Assembly (NCBI GenBank): GCA_946902875.1
Contig: OX336337.1
Span: 2,232,001-2,296,000, forward strand
Direction of reading: 5' to 3'
From: Nematopogon swammerdamellus
Taxonomy: Eukaryota > Arthropoda > Insecta > Lepidoptera > Adelidae
Length of the DNA stretch: 64,000 bases
Position 1 is the stretch's first letter, and every line of letters starts with the position of its first letter. Below the pieces are notes generated by a model. The model searched no databases. It was not told the origin of the DNA and was given only the letters and a program-made list of their open reading frames with translations. Made by a program: the position numbers and the translations under genes. Shown one piece after another: positions 32,206 through 42,498 of this stretch.

Positions 32206-32385
32206 GCACTGAACTAACTAAGCTGTGTCGCCTGTGTCTCAGCACGGGTCGATACCACCGCACTGAACTAACTAAGCTGTGTCGCCTGTGTCTCAGCACG
32301 GGTCGATACCACCGCACTGAACTAACTAAGCTGTGTCGCCTGTGTCTCAGCACCGGTCGATACCACCGCACCGAATGACCGCACT
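32048..32385 (+). repeat. 54-bp tandem array, about 6 units
   Basis: The units match 29,986-30,139, but the array is about twice as long and ends in a slightly diverged unit (CACCGGTCGATACCACCGCA). The reverse strand has a 132-codon frame that exists only because the 54-bp period is a multiple of three. Confidence 0.95.
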
Positions 32386-32730
32386 CCATAAATGGCTCTT
32401 AAATAAAACGTTTTATGACATGACATATTTTAAGTTAGATATATAAGACAAAATTGCAGAAATGATGATAATAATAATGTTTTTAATACCTAATTTATTT
32501 AATTTTTATATTGTTTTGCTTCATTTAACCTAATGACTTTTTAATTTTTTATATTGTTTTTAATGTTTAATTTTAATTTTATTGAATTATCAATTCTAAT
32601 TTTTAATAGAAGTATTAATATGACGAAGTGAAAAGAAACAAAAATAATATACTTACACTATGATAATTTTTATGATATCAATGATTTTGATTTTGAGTTT
32701 TATGATTTTGATTTTGAAACGTCTCGGTCG
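32386..32730. other. AT-rich sequence, nothing recognised
   Basis: TTTTAAT-rich DNA without shared repeats. Confidence 0.45.
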
Positions 32731-32732
32731 AA

Positions 32733-32890
32733 ACGGCTATATAAATAGTTCGGGCTTTCCTTCCAGTTCATTGTAGCCGACATGAAATGAAGGGAAGCAC
32801 TGACATGGCACCTAGTTCATCCGGTGTTATGGGCTGACAACACGGATGTTGTAGGTGACGTAGCCAACCGTGTCAGTTTCCATAAAAAAA
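32733..32890 (+). repeat. SINE-A 3' part
   Basis: It runs from GAAACGGCTATATAAATAGT to the TTTCCATAAAAAAA end. Confidence 0.85.
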
Positions 32891-33029
32891 TGCTGGTCAC
32901 CGATGTCTGCGTCGTCTCTTCTGCGTCTCAGCATATACCCACCCTTAAGGGGGTTAATATCTTAGGGCACTTGGACGATCTAGGGAGGAAGTATGAGATT
33001 GCGGAAAAGTACAAGTATTTCGTTCATTA

Positions 33030-33292
33030 CATACATATCACACACGCTGAATCCCGACAATCGGGGTAAGCAGAGTAATCTGTGTTGTGCTGCAAGAACT
33101 GTGGTAAATTACAGCGCAACACCGACCACCACGTTTCGCAAAGTATTCGAACAAGATAAGGCACGAAGACCCACCTGCTGCATGACTCGGTGGAAGTACC
33201 GTGCCAAGGTGCTTATCCCTTAGTCGCCTTTTACGACATGCATTGGGAGAGATGCAGTGGGGATATTCTTTTTAACTACCGGCCCCACACGG
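33030..33292 (-). repeat. LINE-D tail, reverse, with internal deletion
   Basis: 'CACACGCTGAATCCCGACAA', TGGTCGGTGTTGCGCTG and GGGGCCGGTAGTTAAAAAGA on the reverse strand. The central CAAGATGCC block is missing. Confidence 0.75.
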
Positions 33293-33384
33293 TTCATTAT
33301 TAGTAAGAATATGCCAAAGTACCTAATAGAAATGAGATTTCTGCGCAAAATACTACGCGTCCACGTTAAAAACGTAGATAAGTG

Positions 33385-33556
33385 CACATATATTTCCCCT
33401 CAAGTACAGTCTCGGATTCTTCAAGAGGGGTGTGAATGGGCACCTGTCAGGCCGGCATGGCATTCGCAACCCCCGCATACGACCGAATGTCCATGGGCGT
33501 CGTTAGACACCTTATGGGTGGTTCGGTTCGGCGCCATATGTCGCGCTTTCAATAAA
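33385..33556 (-). repeat. Repeat G copy
   Basis: It reads in reverse from GCGCGACATATGGCGCC to the CTTGAGGGGAAATATATGTG end. Confidence 0.8.
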
Positions 33557-33604
33557 TAAATAAATAACAAACGATGGAATGGTCGCTCTAGCTAGAAGCA
33601 CATA

Positions 33605-33785
33605 CCTAGATCGGTCATGTTCTCAAAAAGGGTCAATTGCGTAGTACCCGTAACCGGACGAACATGCATGAAGAACATTACGAGAGTGGAAAAGAGGCGG
33701 TGGAGGTGTGTCAAGATCGTGGCACGTGGAGATCTGTTGTCTCTGCCTACCCCACTGGGAAACAGGCGTGACGCTATGTATTTTG
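33605..33785 (+). repeat. Repeat I copy
   Basis: 'ATGAAGAACATTACGAGAGT', TCGTGGCACGTGGAGATCTG and 'AACAGGCGTGACGCTATGTA'. A reverse relative is at 63,825-63,960, with partial matches at 53,010 and 54,340. Confidence 0.6.
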
Positions 33786-33789
33786 TAGG

Positions 33790-34057
33790 TATGTACCACA
33801 CGCTATATCACGACGATCGAAATAAGCAGGGTGTTAATCTGGTGTTGTGCTGCAAGAACTTCCGTGAATTAGACCAAGAAGTATTTGGACGAGATAACTA
33901 ATCAAGCAGCAAGTAACCACGAAAACCCACCTTCTGCATGACTCGGTGGAAGGAACGCGCCAAGGTGAGAGGTGGCGAATCTGTCGCCTTTTAGCAAGGC
34001 ATCTCGTTCTTTTATGACCTGCACGGCGAGAGATGCAGTGGGCACCGGCCCCGCACA
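33790..34057 (-). repeat. LINE-D tail, reverse
   Basis: CACGCTATATCACGACGATC through TCTGCATGACTCGGTGGAAG to 'GAGATGCAGTGGGCACCGGC'. Confidence 0.75.
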
Positions 34058-34460
34058 TAGATAAGTACTCACGGTAGCGCAAAGTGTGTGGTGGTGTGGT
34101 GCCTCCTACCTGGATGTTGATGTCTCCGCCCGCAGCCGCACCTTCGATAGCTCAGTCCTTCAGGTAGTGTCGTCGGCACGGAAACGTCCCGGTGTCCGAG
34201 GATCTTCTGGGCCCAGCTACGCACACACTTCGGAACTACACTCACTATAATATACCGTATTAGGTTAACCAGCCCTGAGAGCCCGCTCCGCGCTCCGATC
34301 AAGGTGGATTTTGTCTTTTTCTAGATAAAATGTTCGAATAAAACCGCCCGCTGCCGCTCGTATTTTCGAACGTGTCAGATAACAACAGCCCGTCGCCTAG
34401 GCAACCGGACTCTTCTCCTTTCCGCCAGGAGGCGCTGTGTGGTTCGCTTAGCCCGAGTTA
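34058..34460. other. Unassigned, moderately GC-rich
   Basis: A 77-codon minus frame spans 34,069-34,302. A GTAGGA donor-like site follows ATCAACATCCAG on the reverse strand. Stops interrupt the most protein-like frame, so I do not call an exon. Confidence 0.3.
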
Positions 34461-34596
34461 GTTTAGGAACATACTACTCAGTGATTTAGCTAAGTATATT
34501 ACACCAAATACTTCAGTAGATTTTCACAAAACAGTTTAGGAACATCCTACCCAGTGGTTTAGCTATATTACACCAAATACTTATTTTTACAAAACT
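34461..34596 (+). repeat. Pair of about 70-bp direct repeats
   Basis: 'GTTTAGGAACATACTACTCA' and 'GTTTAGGAACATCCTACCCA' each start a copy that continues TATTACACCAAATACTT. Confidence 0.8.
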
Positions 34597-34742
34597 ATTT
34601 TACTAAACAGTTCAGTATGTTTTTACATAACTCATCATTTAGTAATTATTACCTATGCGTTTAGCAGTCCCCACAGCAGCTGAACAGTTGTGTAAAATTT
34701 TACGTGAATTTCAGTAAATAACTTACAAACACTTCTCTCCGT

Positions 34743-34907
34743 GTACCACCTAGTAAGGTAAAAACGGAAGGGACCTACAGTTTTACGTGGAATCCGAACC
34801 ACGGTCAGCCTCCAACAGTGGGGCGGTCACCCATCCAAGTACTGACCGCGCCCAGGTGTGCTTAACAATAGTCGATCGTCCGCACCACTGAGCTACCGAG
34901 GCTGACA
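34743..34907 (-). repeat. SINE-A head with 5S-like part
   Basis: On the reverse strand it shows TAGCTCAGTGG, then a 5S-like stretch (34,823-34,866, AGTACTTGGATGGGTGACCG), then GGTTCGGATTCCACG. The body is absent. Confidence 0.88.
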
Positions 34908-35029
34908 TGGAGATGAATGTAAAAATTTATATTGTTGGCGTGTTTGGTCAACTACATGTGTACATGGCGTTCATTACAATGGGCTGGGCATTGGGACTAA
35001 TAAATAACCATGGTGTAAAAGCCCGGTTA

Positions 35030-35215
35030 AAATTAGAATAGAATAGAAATTCTTTATGGCACACAAAAACACAGAGATACACAAGACAGAAGATAACATA
35101 CAGAAGAAGAATAGAAGCTAACAATAATTCACACGAAACAAGAGAACAGTAGCGTGCAAAGGCGGACTTATCACTTTAAGTGATTTCTTCCAGTCAACCT
35201 TTGGGTGATGACTGT
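35030..35215 (-). repeat. LINE 3' tail
   Basis: 'AGAAATTCTTTATGGCACAC' and GGCGGACTTATCACTTTAAG, then 'CTTCCAGTCAACCTTTGGGT'. Confidence 0.65.
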
Positions 35216-35625
35216 AAGTGAGAAAGAAATATGGCAAGGGTAGTGCAGATATTTGGACAGGAAAGTAATATATATACATACTACATACTTATACAAATAT
35301 ATACATAAACAAATAAAAACATACTTATACAAATATGGATTCCATAGTCCATACATAGATTTTACCGTTTACCAAGTAATGTATCACTAATTCTTTCATC
35401 GCGTACTCCAGACCACCCAGTCGTCTTTAGAATAATTATTCAGGAACGTTCGAGAATTTAAAATTCAGAACGCCATTAAGTCCGGGAATAAACAACTCCA
35501 TTACCGATTCTTCCGAGGTCAAGCGTCGTCGTCGTCGTCCCAAAAACTCGAAAGGCTCCGCCCAACTCGGTCGCTTTGCGGCGACACGTGGCAGGGCGGG
35601 CGCGCTACACTTAACAACGTAATAC
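35216..35625. other. No recognised feature
   Basis: AT-rich, then a GC-rich patch with GTC repeats near 35,525. Confidence 0.4.
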
Positions 35626-35627
35626 GA

Positions 35628-35765
35628 ACATTTTTATTCTTTATTCTTTATTCATCATCCATAGACAGTACACTGTACTCGGATACGTTATATTTTAAGC
35701 ATTTTGCCAGTTCGATTATCACACCGAAGAAGAACTGGCAAAGAACTTCGCTGGAATTCGAAGAA
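35628..35765 (-). repeat. LINE 3' tail
   Basis: TTTATTCTTTATTCTTTATT, then GCCAGTTCGATTATCACACC and 'GAAGAAGAACTGGCAAAGAA'. Confidence 0.65.
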
Positions 35766-35893
35766 ATACCACCTTACTGGATGCAAGATGGCCGCATAGC
35801 ACACTCGGCTATGTTTTCCTCTAGTCCAGTTTAGCCAGCAATCCTAAGGGAAGTCTCCGGTATGGCACCGGGGGTGATATCGCCATGTGAACC
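35766..35893 (+). repeat. SINE-B body fragment
   Basis: 'CCTTACTGGATGCAAGATGG', CTCTAGTCCAGTTTAGCC and AGTCTCCGGTATGGCACC. Confidence 0.8.
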
Positions 35894-35905
35894 ACATAAC
35901 TAGAT

Positions 35906-36246
35906 AAAAAAACCGGCCAAGTGCGAGTCGAACTCGCGCACAGAGTGTTCCCTATCGCCATGTCATGGTCAGCGCTGCTTCATAATGTTTTCGGTAGATG
36001 GCGCGCATACTCTTTTTAGTTTCTTTAATAACATGCGTGATTTTTTGAATTTTTCTTATTTTTATTATTTTTTGTTATATCGGCCATAATAACACATATT
36101 CTGTGAAAATTTCAACGTGCTACCTATTACGGTTCAAGAGATACAACCCTCGGACACACAGACGCTAGACGGACAGACAGACAGACAGACAGACGGCGTA
36201 AGCTTAGTAATAGGGTCCCGTACGACGGATACGGAACCCTAAAAAA
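35906..36246 (+). repeat. Repeat F, reference full copy, 341 bp
   Basis: It has AACCGGCCAAGTGCGAGTCG, a subterminal palindrome (GCGAGTCGAACTCGC), 'GCCATGTCATGGTCAGCGCT', GGTAGATGGCGCGCATAC, 'TATTACGGTTCAAGAGATAC', a GACA microsatellite and GATACGGAACCCTAAAAAAC. No ORF. The two ends are not clear inverted repeats of each other, so 'MITE-like' is a loose label. Confidence 0.85.
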
Positions 36247-36730
36247 CACACTTTAACTTTATTATTTTAAATTAATTAAATTTTTTCACTTGCACGAAGG
36301 TTTTATTTAAATTTCTACTAAAAACCGCTTTCTGGCGACTGTAAAAAACAGTTAGAAATTATTTCCTCAGTGTAGGGCGGCGCGGGGTGGACGGGGGGCG
36401 GAGCGGCGGAGGCGGCGCGGCCTGAGCCCGCCCCCGGGCTCTTCCGTTTTATCTGACCACATTTTTCTCGGCTCATCAGGCAGGAAAACATTGAAACGAA
36501 CGCCTTGACGCTGAAATGGCATGAATTAATTCAGCGATGGTGAAGTCATGCCGCGGGGTCGTTTTGAAAATGAAAATAGCAACGGGGGTGGGATTTAAAA
36601 TTAATGCAGTGAGTGCTTTTGGGTGGCGCATTTAGAAGAGAGAATATTGAGAATCGAGTAGGTTTTTCGAGTAAGCTTCAAACATTATTCAAAACATTTT
36701 CCATTTAATCGCATGGATATAATATTAGCA
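36247..36730. other. No recognised feature; short GC-rich patch
   Basis: GGCGGAGCGGCGGAGGCGGC lies near 36,400. Otherwise mixed DNA. Confidence 0.4.
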
Positions 36731-36734
36731 AAAC

Positions 36735-36860
36735 CTTGTCTCGCGGCATTAAGCTCGCCTGTTGTACCAAATGTTTATAAATTGGTGATAAGTCCGCCTT
36801 AGCATCTCATGTAAATATTATACTGTTCTTGTTTCTGTAAAATGTTTTCGGAGCTATCCA
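36735..36860 (+). repeat. LINE 3' tail, two tail types fused
   Basis: TCGCGGCATTAAGCTCGCCT followed by 'GATAAGTCCGCCTTAGCATC'. These blocks are separate elsewhere (20,715 and 24,195). Confidence 0.55.
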
Positions 36861-37139
36861 CCATTTTCTATGGATAAATGCTAAATAATTAAATTTTATT
36901 CGACAATACGATTTGGCCTGTACTGAATTCACCCACGTGTCTTATGCTGAAAAGCAGTAGTCCTCGTTGAGTCTTTGACATAAGCGTTGGGGAAGGAATA
37001 TTTTTAGGCAACGTCCTTTTCGCACAGCTTTTGATAAAATTACTTTAATGAGCTACAACAGAATGATAAATCGACGAAAAGATTTAATAATTTTTTTACA
37101 AGTTTGGATTTAACTTCACTTCTTCTTCAGTATGTGGTC

Positions 37140-37285
37140 TGTTAGTACAAGCAATACAGTGCAACAAACTATTCTTGTTCGCCCGCATATAATTCTGGCA
37201 CATCCCAAAGGTTGGTTAGAATATAATGCATCACGGCATTAAGCCCATCTATTGTGCCTAATTTGTATAAATTGGTGTTATACAT
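37140..37285 (+). repeat. LINE 3' tail
   Basis: 'CACATCCCAAAGGTTGGTTA' and TCACGGCATTAAGCCCATCT, as at 20,715. Confidence 0.65.
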
Positions 37286-37329
37286 ATTCAAGTAATCCAT
37301 TTATTTCTGTGGGCCGTCGTCGTCTCTTT

Positions 37330-37594
37330 GTAGAGAGCGTTTCAACTAAATCTTCCCTTCTCCGTTATGTTGGATCCACTGTTAGTGTCACTGTCAGTGC
37401 TTAAATTCGTGTTGCCAGATTGTGAAGATTATATTACCTAATAATGCAATCGGTATTTACCGTATAACAAATACGGGACATACCGATAATTACGGGTAAA
37501 TCTGTACACATAGCAACCCTCAACGCTGTTTTGACAGGTAGACAGTGGAGCCAACATAACGGCAAAGGGAAGATTTAGTTGAAACGCTCTCTAC
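37330..37594. mobile_element. MITE with about 52-bp TIRs, 265 bp
   Basis: Both ends run GTAGAGAGCGTTTCAACTAA, ATCTTCCCTT, then CCGTTATGTTGG.TCCACTG, in inverted orientation with about three mismatches. No ORF. I could not fix a target duplication, so the superfamily is open. Confidence 0.85.
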
Positions 37595-37599
37595 GTACC

Positions 37600-38010
37600 A
37601 ACGTATCTGGCGTTAAGTATGGTAAGCACGTCTATTACCGACCTATCAAATCGATAATATCCCATAGACAGCCTTGGTCTAGTGTGAATGTACGTCTATA
37701 TTACGAGAGGTTAATACGGGCCTCAGACATAAATTAGGTCGGTACGTGCCAATCTAAAACGCTGCTTGAATATTATATGAGTTTCCTGGCGTGATAATAA
37801 TATGACTTAAGGAAAATTATTGTCAAATATGGAATAATATTAACAGCAGCATTACCGCCTGGAAAGGCGGTGGATTTAAGAATACGCTCCGAGCACTAAA
37901 CCTACTTTTTAACCGACTTAAAAAAAGGAGGAGTTTCTCAATTCGACTGTATTTTTTTTTATGTTTGTCACCTCAGAACTTTCGACTGGGTGAACCGATT
38001 TTTTTTTTGT
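37600..38010. other. No recognised feature
   Basis: Mixed DNA ending in T runs. Confidence 0.4.
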
Positions 38011-38880
38011 TTTTTTTTTTTATGTATACTGACACGGTTGGCTACATCACCTACAACGTCCGTGATATCAGCCCATAACACCGGGTGAACTAGGTGCCAT
38101 GTCAGTGCTTCCCCCTTTGATCGTGCCGGCTACACTGAACTGGTCAGAAAACACAAACTATTTACATAGCCGTTTTGACCGACGTTTCATTCAGTGCGGT
38201 GGTACCAACCCGGGCGGGTTAAACCCTACCACCAAGTAAGATTAGGAGGGAAGGGACCTACAGTTTTACGAGGAATCCGAACCTCGGCTCGGTCAGCCTC
38301 CAACGGTCAGCGGTCACCCATCGAAGTAGTGACCGCACCCAGCGTTGCTTAACATTCAATAGCGACAGTTGACTGTCTGCACCACTGAGGGATGGATTTC
38401 TCACGAGCTAATGACGCTGACGTGAGTCTGTCATTCGAGACCGGTGGATCCCCGGTACACATTAGGTGGTGGTCATATGCACTTCCACGCATATACATAG
38501 CTGGTGAAAACAAAAGCCTTTAGGCTAGTACAAAACGCTGAGGCCCTGGGCACAGGTTGTGGTTGGACACCAGTGGCAGTGATGGCTTCACCCCCGGCTC
38601 TCGACTTCGGTCGGGGGTTCCTCCGGGTGGACGGGTGGTGGCTCGGATCGGCTGGGGAAAGGTCGCAGTCTGTGTATTCCCATGGGATTATTTCGGAAAA
38701 AACGGTACAGCTATGGGGCCTCGATCTGGCATACATGATCTCTGAACTCGCAAGAGTGCAGGTAGTAGACGTCTGGATTTTGTAACCGGAAGGTTGATAT
38801 TTCTGGACGTCTATAAACAAAACGTAAATCAAAATGATAGTAAAGAAGATGTCTGCACCACTGCGCTATCGAGGCTGACA
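38011..38880 (-). repeat. SINE-A, full length, interrupted in its head
   Basis: It reads from the reverse-strand head (TAGCGCAGTGG, 38,858) through the 5S-like part to the T-run at 38,011. A 462-bp insertion (38,388-38,849) lies inside the tRNA-like head. Confidence 0.88.
38388..38849 (+). mobile_element. 462-bp insertion with 14-bp target duplication
   Basis: TGTCTGCACCACTG occurs on both sides (38,374-38,387 and 38,850-38,863) and once in uninterrupted SINE-A copies, so it is a target duplication. The right end is A-rich (AATCAAAATGATAGTAAAGA). A 14-bp duplication plus an A-rich end fits a 5'-truncated non-LTR retrotransposon. Opposed 93- and 119-codon frames show no motif I recognise. The insert contains a GC-rich hairpin (CCCCCGGCTCTCGACTTCGG with GGGGG). 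Confidence 0.75.
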
Positions 38881-38935
38881 AATGATTCGTTTTTTATTTG
38901 AAAGCTGGTGCTTCCCGTGTGGCCCCTTTCAATTT

Positions 38936-39290
38936 GGTCAAGATCGGATTGGAAAGCGAGGCGGAATTACGAGGCCGAAGGCCGAGCGATTCCGCCGAGT
39001 ACATTAAAAGCAAAAAATAAAAAAAATAAAACTGTGAAATAAAAAACTATTAAAAAAAATATAAAAACCGCCTTCAAAAACGTATGAAATAAAAAAAATC
39101 GAACCCTAGAGTTGAAGGCGGTGCTAAAGCAAGCAAAAATGATGCATGAAAGAAACGTGAGTGGGTGATCTCCTTTGTGATTTGTGTAGCATTCTTTAGC
39201 ACCGCCTTCAATCTAGGGTTCGATTTTTTTTTATTTCATACATTTTTGAAGGCGGTTTTTATATTTTTTTAAATAGTATTTTTTTTATAT
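38936..39290. repeat. Foldback repeat, sister of 24,962
   Basis: 'GGTCAAGATCGGATTGGAAA', then GAGGCCGAAGGCCGAG (the satellite's palindrome) at 38,970-38,985. Arms at 39,062-39,123 and 39,200-39,264 are near complements. Confidence 0.82.
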
Positions 39291-39900
39291 AAATGATGGG
39301 TTAATTCTGCAAAAACTACAAAAAGTTTAAGGATGATTTTAGAGCCAACATTGACAATTTTGCATTTACATTTTTTTTTTTTCGAATAATATAATAGTTT
39401 TAGTTTTTTGTAGCGGTAAATTCAAAAAATGTATGGGGATAATGATTTTCTTTTATTTGAAAAAAAAAAACAAAAAATCAACGTAATTTTTTATGTTGCG
39501 GAAACCTCGATAAGCGCGTCGACGCGCACTTGGCCGGTTTTTTAAACGGTTTTATTTAGCTTGACTCCGTATATTTGTTTGTTTGTTTTTTTATTAAATA
39601 GATGTACATTATTTGCGCCGTCTATTTGTAAATACGAAAATTTATTAGTAGGTACTAAGCTAAATGTATACCGAAAGTGAGAAAGTTCTCGTGTTAAACC
39701 ATTAAACCTCACTGTTATTAGAGTCGCTTAAGTTTTGATCCGGCTCCTCGTACGAAGTCACGGTCACGTACGGAACTCGCTAACGACACGTGTTCCTAAC
39801 TTGAATTGGTTGCCGCGTGCGACCGTTGTTGGGGCGACCGCGTCGTGTTCCAAGTTTGAACGAGATGTGAATCGACGTATAAACTGTTGTCTTGTCTTGA
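39291..39900. other. Mostly unassigned; F terminus at 39,490-39,545
   Basis: AT-rich DNA with one F end (GCGGAAACCTCGATAAGCGC, ACTTGGCCGGTTTTTTAAAC), then GC-moderate sequence with no recognised frame. Confidence 0.4.
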
Positions 39901-39902
39901 AA

Positions 39903-40236
39903 ATCCCCGACAGCGATCCCCGACTCCTTTAAGTAAGTAAACGAAAATGATTTTTTACTTTTTACGGGTCGGGGGTTTTTTTTTATTTGTAATGTAACTT
40001 TTATTTCAAGCTTTAAAAAAAACCGCATCCAAATCGGTCCATCCGTGAGACGTAATTTTTTATCACTACTATTACTAACACAGATAAGAACCATGCCGGT
40101 TAAATCAGCTTTCAAATAAAAATAAACCGCATCCAAATCGGTCCGTCCGTTTGGGAGCTACGACGCCACAGACAGACATACAGACAGACGGAGGCGTGAA
40201 ACTTATAACACCCCTCCTTTTGCGTCGGGGGTTAAA
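39903..40236 (-). repeat. Repeat H copy
   Basis: 'CCCGACTCCTTTAAGTAAGT', 'CGGGTCGGGGGTTTTTTTTT', GTCCGTCCGTTTGGGAGCTA and 'TGCGTCGGGGGTTAAAAATA' in reverse order of 5,432. Confidence 0.8.
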
Positions 40237-40370
40237 AATAGTTCACAAAAGTGTGGAAGCACAAATAGTGGTAAAAATGTAGCATTATGTATTGATTGCT
40301 GCTTCAGTAGTTCGGTGGTGCGATGCATCGAAGTTCGTTCGTCGAAGTTAGGCACACCGTCAATTTTTCA

Positions 40371-40874
40371 GCCTCGGTAGCTCAGTGGTGCGGCCAGTCG
40401 ACTGCTGTTAAGCAATGCTGAGCTCGGTCAGTTCTTGGATGGGTGACAGCTCGACCGTTGGAGGCTGACCGTGGTTCGGATTAAATGTAAAACTGTAGGT
40501 CCCTTCCCTTCTTACCTTACTAGGTAGTAGGGGTTTATCCCGTACGGGTTGATACAACCGCACTGAATGAAACGTCGGTTCAAACGGTTATGTAAATTGT
40601 TCGTGTTTTCCGTCCAGCAGGTCTATTCTTGTAAATTCTGACAGCGGAATCAGCGCTGTTGTGGCGCTGAGAGCCACTTACCAAAGTGGCTCTCAGCGCC
40701 ACAACAGCGCTGATTCCGCTGTCAGAATTTACAAGAATAGACCTGCAGTTCAGTGCAACCGACATGGAATAAAGGGAAACCCTGAAATGGCACCTAGCTC
40801 ACCAAGGTGTTATGGGCTGACATCGTGGATGTTGTAGGTGATGTAGCCAACCGTGTCTGTTTCCATAAAAAAAA
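40371..40874 (+). repeat. SINE-A, full length, carrying a palindromic insertion
   Basis: The head GCCTCGGTAGCTCAGTGGTG is followed by the 5S-like part (40,407-40,450), GGTTCGGATT, the core and the A-tail. The body is split after CGTCCAG by the 128-bp palindrome at 40,618. Confidence 0.9.
40618..40745. mobile_element. Perfect palindrome, 62-bp arms, 4-bp loop
   Basis: CAGGTCTATTCTTGTAAATT begins the left arm and its exact complement ends the right arm. I found no mismatch over 62 bp; the loop is ACCA. It interrupts the SINE-A word CCGTCCAGTTCAGTG and is flanked by CAG on both sides (40,615-40,617 and 40,746-40,748), which fits a 3-bp target duplication. A PIF/Harbinger-type MITE is possible from that length but unproven. 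Confidence 0.9.
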
Positions 40875-41017
40875 TGTAACATGTTTCATAGCGCTTTGCC
40901 TCATCTACAGCAATTAGGTCGGTGTTCATACGTTCATTTGGTGACTGACTTTAACCATTTGACTGAAAACGTAAACTGGGCTAAAACATCTCATCATTTT
41001 AAAACATTGTAAGTTGG
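40875..41017. other. Short unassigned stretch
   Basis: Nothing recognised. Confidence 0.4.
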
Positions 41018-41019
41018 TA

Positions 41020-41636
41020 CTTAAGGGGAGGTACCTACTAGGCAAAAGCACTTCGTATTTCCCTAACCATACCCATTTTTCAAGGCATTAAACTATAGTT
41101 TATATGCCTATAGTTAGGTAAAGATTCAAGGTATAATGTGAATACATTATTTTTAATTTAATCTTATAAATACCCTAAATATTGTTGTGGTTGAAAAGTG
41201 GTAAAATCGTTCAAAAATGCCTTTGCTATTTCCCTCGCCATTTTTTACAAACACATCTAATACGAAAAATGCTTCATTGAGCTTAGGGTCAATAAGAAAA
41301 TTCAAACGCTTACAGAATAAATCGTTTTTCACTGAACTATCTTTGAAGATTCTAAATTTAGGGTCGTTGCCGTGCGCGAGCGTTTTTTGTATGGACGTAT
41401 TTGTAACGATGTAAAAAAAGTAAATGAATTTTCGAACGTTTTTACCACTTTTTTACCCACTTATTTTTGAGAGAATTTACAAGATTAAATTACAATAATC
41501 TATCACACATTATACCTTGAATCTTTACCTAACTAGAAACATATAAATTATAGTTATATCTATTGGAATGTGGCTATAGTTAGGATAATATGCCGTGTGA
41601 TGTTTTGCCTAGTACCCCCCCCCCCCCCCCCTTAAG
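41020..41636. mobile_element. Long-TIR element, 617 bp, with TA target duplication
   Basis: It starts CTTAAGGGG and ends CCCCTTAAG, with TA immediately outside both ends. Inverted arms of roughly 190 bp share 'TACTAGGCAAAA', 'AGTTAGGTAAAGATTCAAGG', TATAATGTG and GTGGTAAAA. The left arm is decayed and the right arm has an 18-bp C run (41,614-41,631). The roughly 200-bp centre holds a 65-codon frame with no recognised domain. TA duplication fits the mariner/Tc1 group, but the termini are not typical. Confidence 0.8.
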
Positions 41637-41654
41637 TATAGATGTATAAATCGG

Positions 41655-41962
41655 TTGAACTTACTTACACACCACGATGTGTATTCCGAAAATCGGGGTA
41701 AGCAGGGTAATCGGTGTTGTGCTGCAAGTACTCTTGTAAACCACTGGCAAAATATTACGACAAGACAACTATCTAGCAGCAAGTAAGGCACGAAGACCCA
41801 CCTGCGACAAGACACGGTGGAATGACCGTGCCAAGGTGAGAGGTGGCTATCCTGTCGCCATTATGCACGGCATCTTGTCCTTATCCCTTAGTCGCCTTTT
41901 ACGACATGCACGGGGAGAGATGACAGTGGGGTTATTCTTTTTAAGTACCGACCACACACGAT
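41655..41962 (-). repeat. LINE-D tail, reverse
   Basis: 'GTATTCCGAAAATCGGGGTA', TGTTGTGCTGCAAGTACTCT, 'TATCCCTTAGTCGCCTTTTA' and GACATGCACGGGGAGAGATG. Confidence 0.8.
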
Positions 41963-41977
41963 ATCTATCGAATTTGT

Positions 41978-42340
41978 ATAAAACCGGCACCGAGGGTTCA
42001 GTATCGCCATGTCATGGTTAGCACCACTCACGCCATCTATAGCATGTTATGAAGTGCTTCATATTACTTAAATTGTCATGATTAGTTAAAATGCTTCATT
42101 CGGTAGATGGCGCGCGCGCATACACTTTTTTGGTTTCTTCTATGGGAACCCCCTTGAATTGTTTACTTTTTCTTATTTTTATTATTTGTTGTTATATCGG
42201 CATTAATAACACATATTCTGTTGAAATTTCAACGGGCTACCTATTACGGTTCAAAAGTTACAGCCCTCGGACAGACAGACAGACAGACGCCGCCGTAGAC
42301 TTAGTAATAGGGTCCCGTACCGGATACGGAACACTAAAAA
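41978..42340 (+). repeat. Repeat F, full copy
   Basis: It runs from AAACCGGCACCGAGGGTTCA through GGTAGATGGCGCGCGCGC and a GACA microsatellite to GGATACGGAACACTAAAAAT. Confidence 0.83.
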
Positions 42341-42497
42341 TACCTGTGCCTCTCCGGCCGCTGGGAAATCACTCGCTGATGTACATATTGTTGCATCCTC
42401 CTCAGACAAGACATGCCAACGAGACGCGGGAACTTTCCAAGACTGTGTGGGTAACCCTAAAAAGTTGACCCGATTTCTCTCACGGGACGCGTACGTA
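42341..42497. other. Unassigned
   Basis: Contains no feature I recognise. Confidence 0.35.
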
Positions 42498-42498
42498 A

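Noticed and set aside
31991..32389. 132-codon open frame with an 18-residue repeat
   Set aside because: The array period of 54 bp is a multiple of three, so the frame is an artefact of repetition.
34069..34302. Exon on the minus strand ending at a GTAGGA donor
   Set aside because: The most protein-like frame is cut by a TGA, the acceptor is unclear, and it is surrounded by LINE tails.
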